From the NCBI GenBank assembly GCA_964019165.1, contig OZ025280.1, positions 11,588,428 through 11,652,427 on the forward strand: a stretch of 64,000 nt of DNA, written 5' to 3'. The translations under genes and the position numbers were made by a program. Under the pieces are notes generated by a model, which saw only the letters and a list, made by a program, of their open reading frames with translations, was not told where the DNA came from and ran no database searches. Origin of the DNA: Mastigias papua (Eukaryota; Cnidaria; Scyphozoa; Rhizostomeae; Mastigiidae). The stretch's first letter is position 1; each line of letters opens with the position of its first letter. Of the stretch, positions 62,461 through 64,000 are shown one piece after another.

Positions 62461-63033
62461 ATGTATAGTGACACAGTATGTAATGTAGATGTATATATTC
62501 AGCCAGATGAGCACGCACACCAGAGAGTACAGCATCGTTTACGGAAAAAACACTTTGGAGCTGCAGTATCATACCCTATTCACGAAGTGATGTGTCTCCT
62601 TGCCAAGATCGACGAAGAGATGTCACTCGACGACTGGCGCACATACTTTAGTGAAAAACAGACAACACAAGCATCTCTACAGAGTCTTGACATGTTCATC
62701 GCATCAAGAGCACTACATCCGAAATTACCGGTAGGCAAACGAGAACGATTTACCCCCATTAGTACACATATGAGACGCCTAATGTATATATCGCCCTTCA
62801 TCGATATAAACAGAGCAGCAGCACGAGCAACATGACAAAAAAGGAACAGTATCGAGCCTAGTATTCAAGAGACTATCTGGGATATTTACAGACTAACACT
62901 CGAGGACAAAAAAGACCCGGAGCGACAGAGCGCAGATGTTGATCAGCTACACCACTTATTTCACCATATTGAGAAGTATACGGAGATAGACGTTACCACC
63001 ATAGAAGTTGTAAGAAATATACAGACACTCTAG
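62461..63033 (+). pseudogene. Virus-like block: unknown protein, one TGA
   Basis: An ATG eight bases after the RRM stop opens MYSDTVCNVDVYIQPDEHAH and runs through EVMCLLAKIDEEMSLDDWRT and RFTPISTHMRRLMYISPFID. TGA at 62833-62835 interrupts it. The frame then stays open for 65 codons (ETIWDIYRLTLEDKKDPERQ) to TAG at 63031-63033. Rich in charged residues and probably helical. No family recognised. Close spacing behind the RRM frame suggests a shared transcript. Confidence 0.5.
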
Positions 63034-64000
63034 ACGATGCAGACGAGTCGAATAATCCTCCTTTACTGGACGTTTACCTGGATTGAAAATATAAAAGATA
63101 TCTATTACATAAGAGACTTGATCATTGCGTATGTTATTGCCATACTACAGTGGGAGACAGTCTGGACATCTTAATTCGTAAAGACGATTCCATATGTGCT
63201 ATTTCCATAACTTATGCTGTATTGGAAGGCAGGTTTCACGACGGTTATTGAACTACGACTGCTAAGTCTTCGTTGGATATGACTTTGAACTGTTATCATG
63301 AAAATCATGTGTATTGCTGTGCTGTTCATTAACTTAGGAGACATTTCAAAAGGGGACACACCAAGTCGACTGATATACTACAGGTATTTTGTATTTTACG
63401 GCTTGTTTACGTCATAACACATATCTCTAGGGCTCTATCTTTGTAATCAGATTCTATCTGTTAGCAAGTTAGAAGTCGGAGTGGAAGGTGGTCATCCATC
63501 TGGCTTTACGGTTTGGTTGTACCACCATCTCCTCTCCACACCCGACTCGTGATAGGCCTATCTTGTCTTCCTCATTCCCACATATCCAGGAAGGACAATT
63601 TTTCGCACCATTAAGTAGTCGATTATCATAATCTAAGTGATCGATTATATCATATCTAAGGTAGTTTACTTCCCTTAGGTTTTACGACCTGTACTTGAGA
63701 GGTTCAATGTTCACTTAATTGAGGGCTTCAATGTTCACTTTAAGGAGATTCTACCATAGCTAGTTGTTGAGAGGTTTTGCCATTAAGAGCTTGTTAGTAT
63801 GTAACCTTCTCCGGTTTCCTTAACTGTTGGGAGTTGTTTTCATTTGTTAGTCCTAATGTTGTGGTATGGTTGTAGTATTTAGTGTTGATTTTGTACGAAT
63901 CCACTGTGCAATCTTCTCTTGTGAGAGGATCATCCAACATGGTGTGTTTGTCAGATGACGCCTGTAGAACACGAAACCATTCATTTTAGTGCATACTTCG
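63034..64000. other. End of window: no firm gene
   Basis: A frame at about 63036-63249 has the composition of the preceding genes (DDADESNNPPLLDVYLD, a TGA, then KYKRYLLHKRLDHC) and may be another broken gene of the block. From 63400 on I see only AT-rich sequence with small repeats (TTCAATGTTCACTT twice near 63705-63740). No transposon end or inverted terminus was found to close the virus-like block. Confidence 0.35.

Noticed and set aside
62450..62470. Intron between the RRM frame and the next gene (donor AG|GTAAGA, acceptor GTATAG)
   Set aside because: It would be only about 20 bases, too short for a spliceosomal intron.
54319..62835. TGA as a reassigned sense codon
   Set aside because: Ordinary TGG tryptophans are frequent, TAG and TAA also interrupt genes, several genes end cleanly at TGA, and C-to-T decay explains all nine stops more simply.
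54010..63033. Calling the block a Polinton/Maverick or adenovirus
   Set aside because: Only the protease supports it. Polymerase B, integrase, packaging ATPase and capsid genes were looked for and not recognised, and no terminal inverted repeat was found.

Overview
The window looks like AT-rich nuclear DNA from an invertebrate animal. The evidence is split genes with GT-AG introns, long (AT)n runs, a SET-domain exon, and a dense mix of animal-type transposons: BEL/Pao, two Ty3/gypsy elements, non-LTR retrotransposon fragments, hAT, Tc1/mariner, PIF/Harbinger and hairpin foldback elements. The species cannot be named from the sequence. A sponge, cnidarian or mollusc would all fit. There are no bacterial operons, rRNA genes or CRISPR arrays.

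Layout. 1-2.9 kb: three short minus-strand exons of an acidic host-type protein, with a 66-bp minisatellite in the introns. 3.8-8.7 kb: a plus-strand copy (U1) of a repeat unit carrying exon-like blocks, ending in a foldback hairpin (FB1). 8.7-10.7 kb: the 3' part of a BEL retrotransposon (integrase plus LTR). 11-25.5 kb: mostly non-coding, with a SET exon, a tRNA-like/SINE sequence between (AT)n runs, a hammerhead-like inverted pair, a LINE tail and an intact-ended hAT element with an 8-bp target duplication. 25.6-43.6 kb: an inverted duplication of about 18 kb bounded by hairpins FB2 and FB5. Its centre holds three more copies of the exon-like unit (U2-U4, minus strand) and hairpins FB3 and FB4.

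The right arm of that duplication is split by a 5.48-kb element (37302-42779) at a duplicated TA. It carries a Tc1-type DD34E transposase and, on the opposite strand, a rolling-circle (HUH) Rep with a superfamily 3 helicase domain. It is bounded by 293-bp direct repeats, each of which also ends in the same inverted termini. This transposase-plus-Rep element is one of the two best candidates for an undescribed system.

43.6-54.0 kb is a nest. A degenerate gypsy element is interrupted by a second gypsy element (44971-49484) and by a Harbinger element with a MADF-domain gene (50285-53610). 54.0-63.0 kb is the second candidate: a CpG-richer block of virus-like genes on both strands. It has an adenovirus-type cysteine protease, an acidic/serine-rich protein, a zinc-cysteine protein, a proline-rich protein and an RRM protein. 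One TATA-driven mini-exon (coding 7 residues, ending in GTGAGT) is followed by at least four downstream 3' splice sites, all in phase 0, each opening a different reading frame. Nine single in-frame stops (six TGA) and one frameshift mark it as an ageing endogenous copy. A non-autonomous Harbinger element has split one of its genes. No polymerase, integrase, ATPase or capsid gene was recognised, so its family is open.
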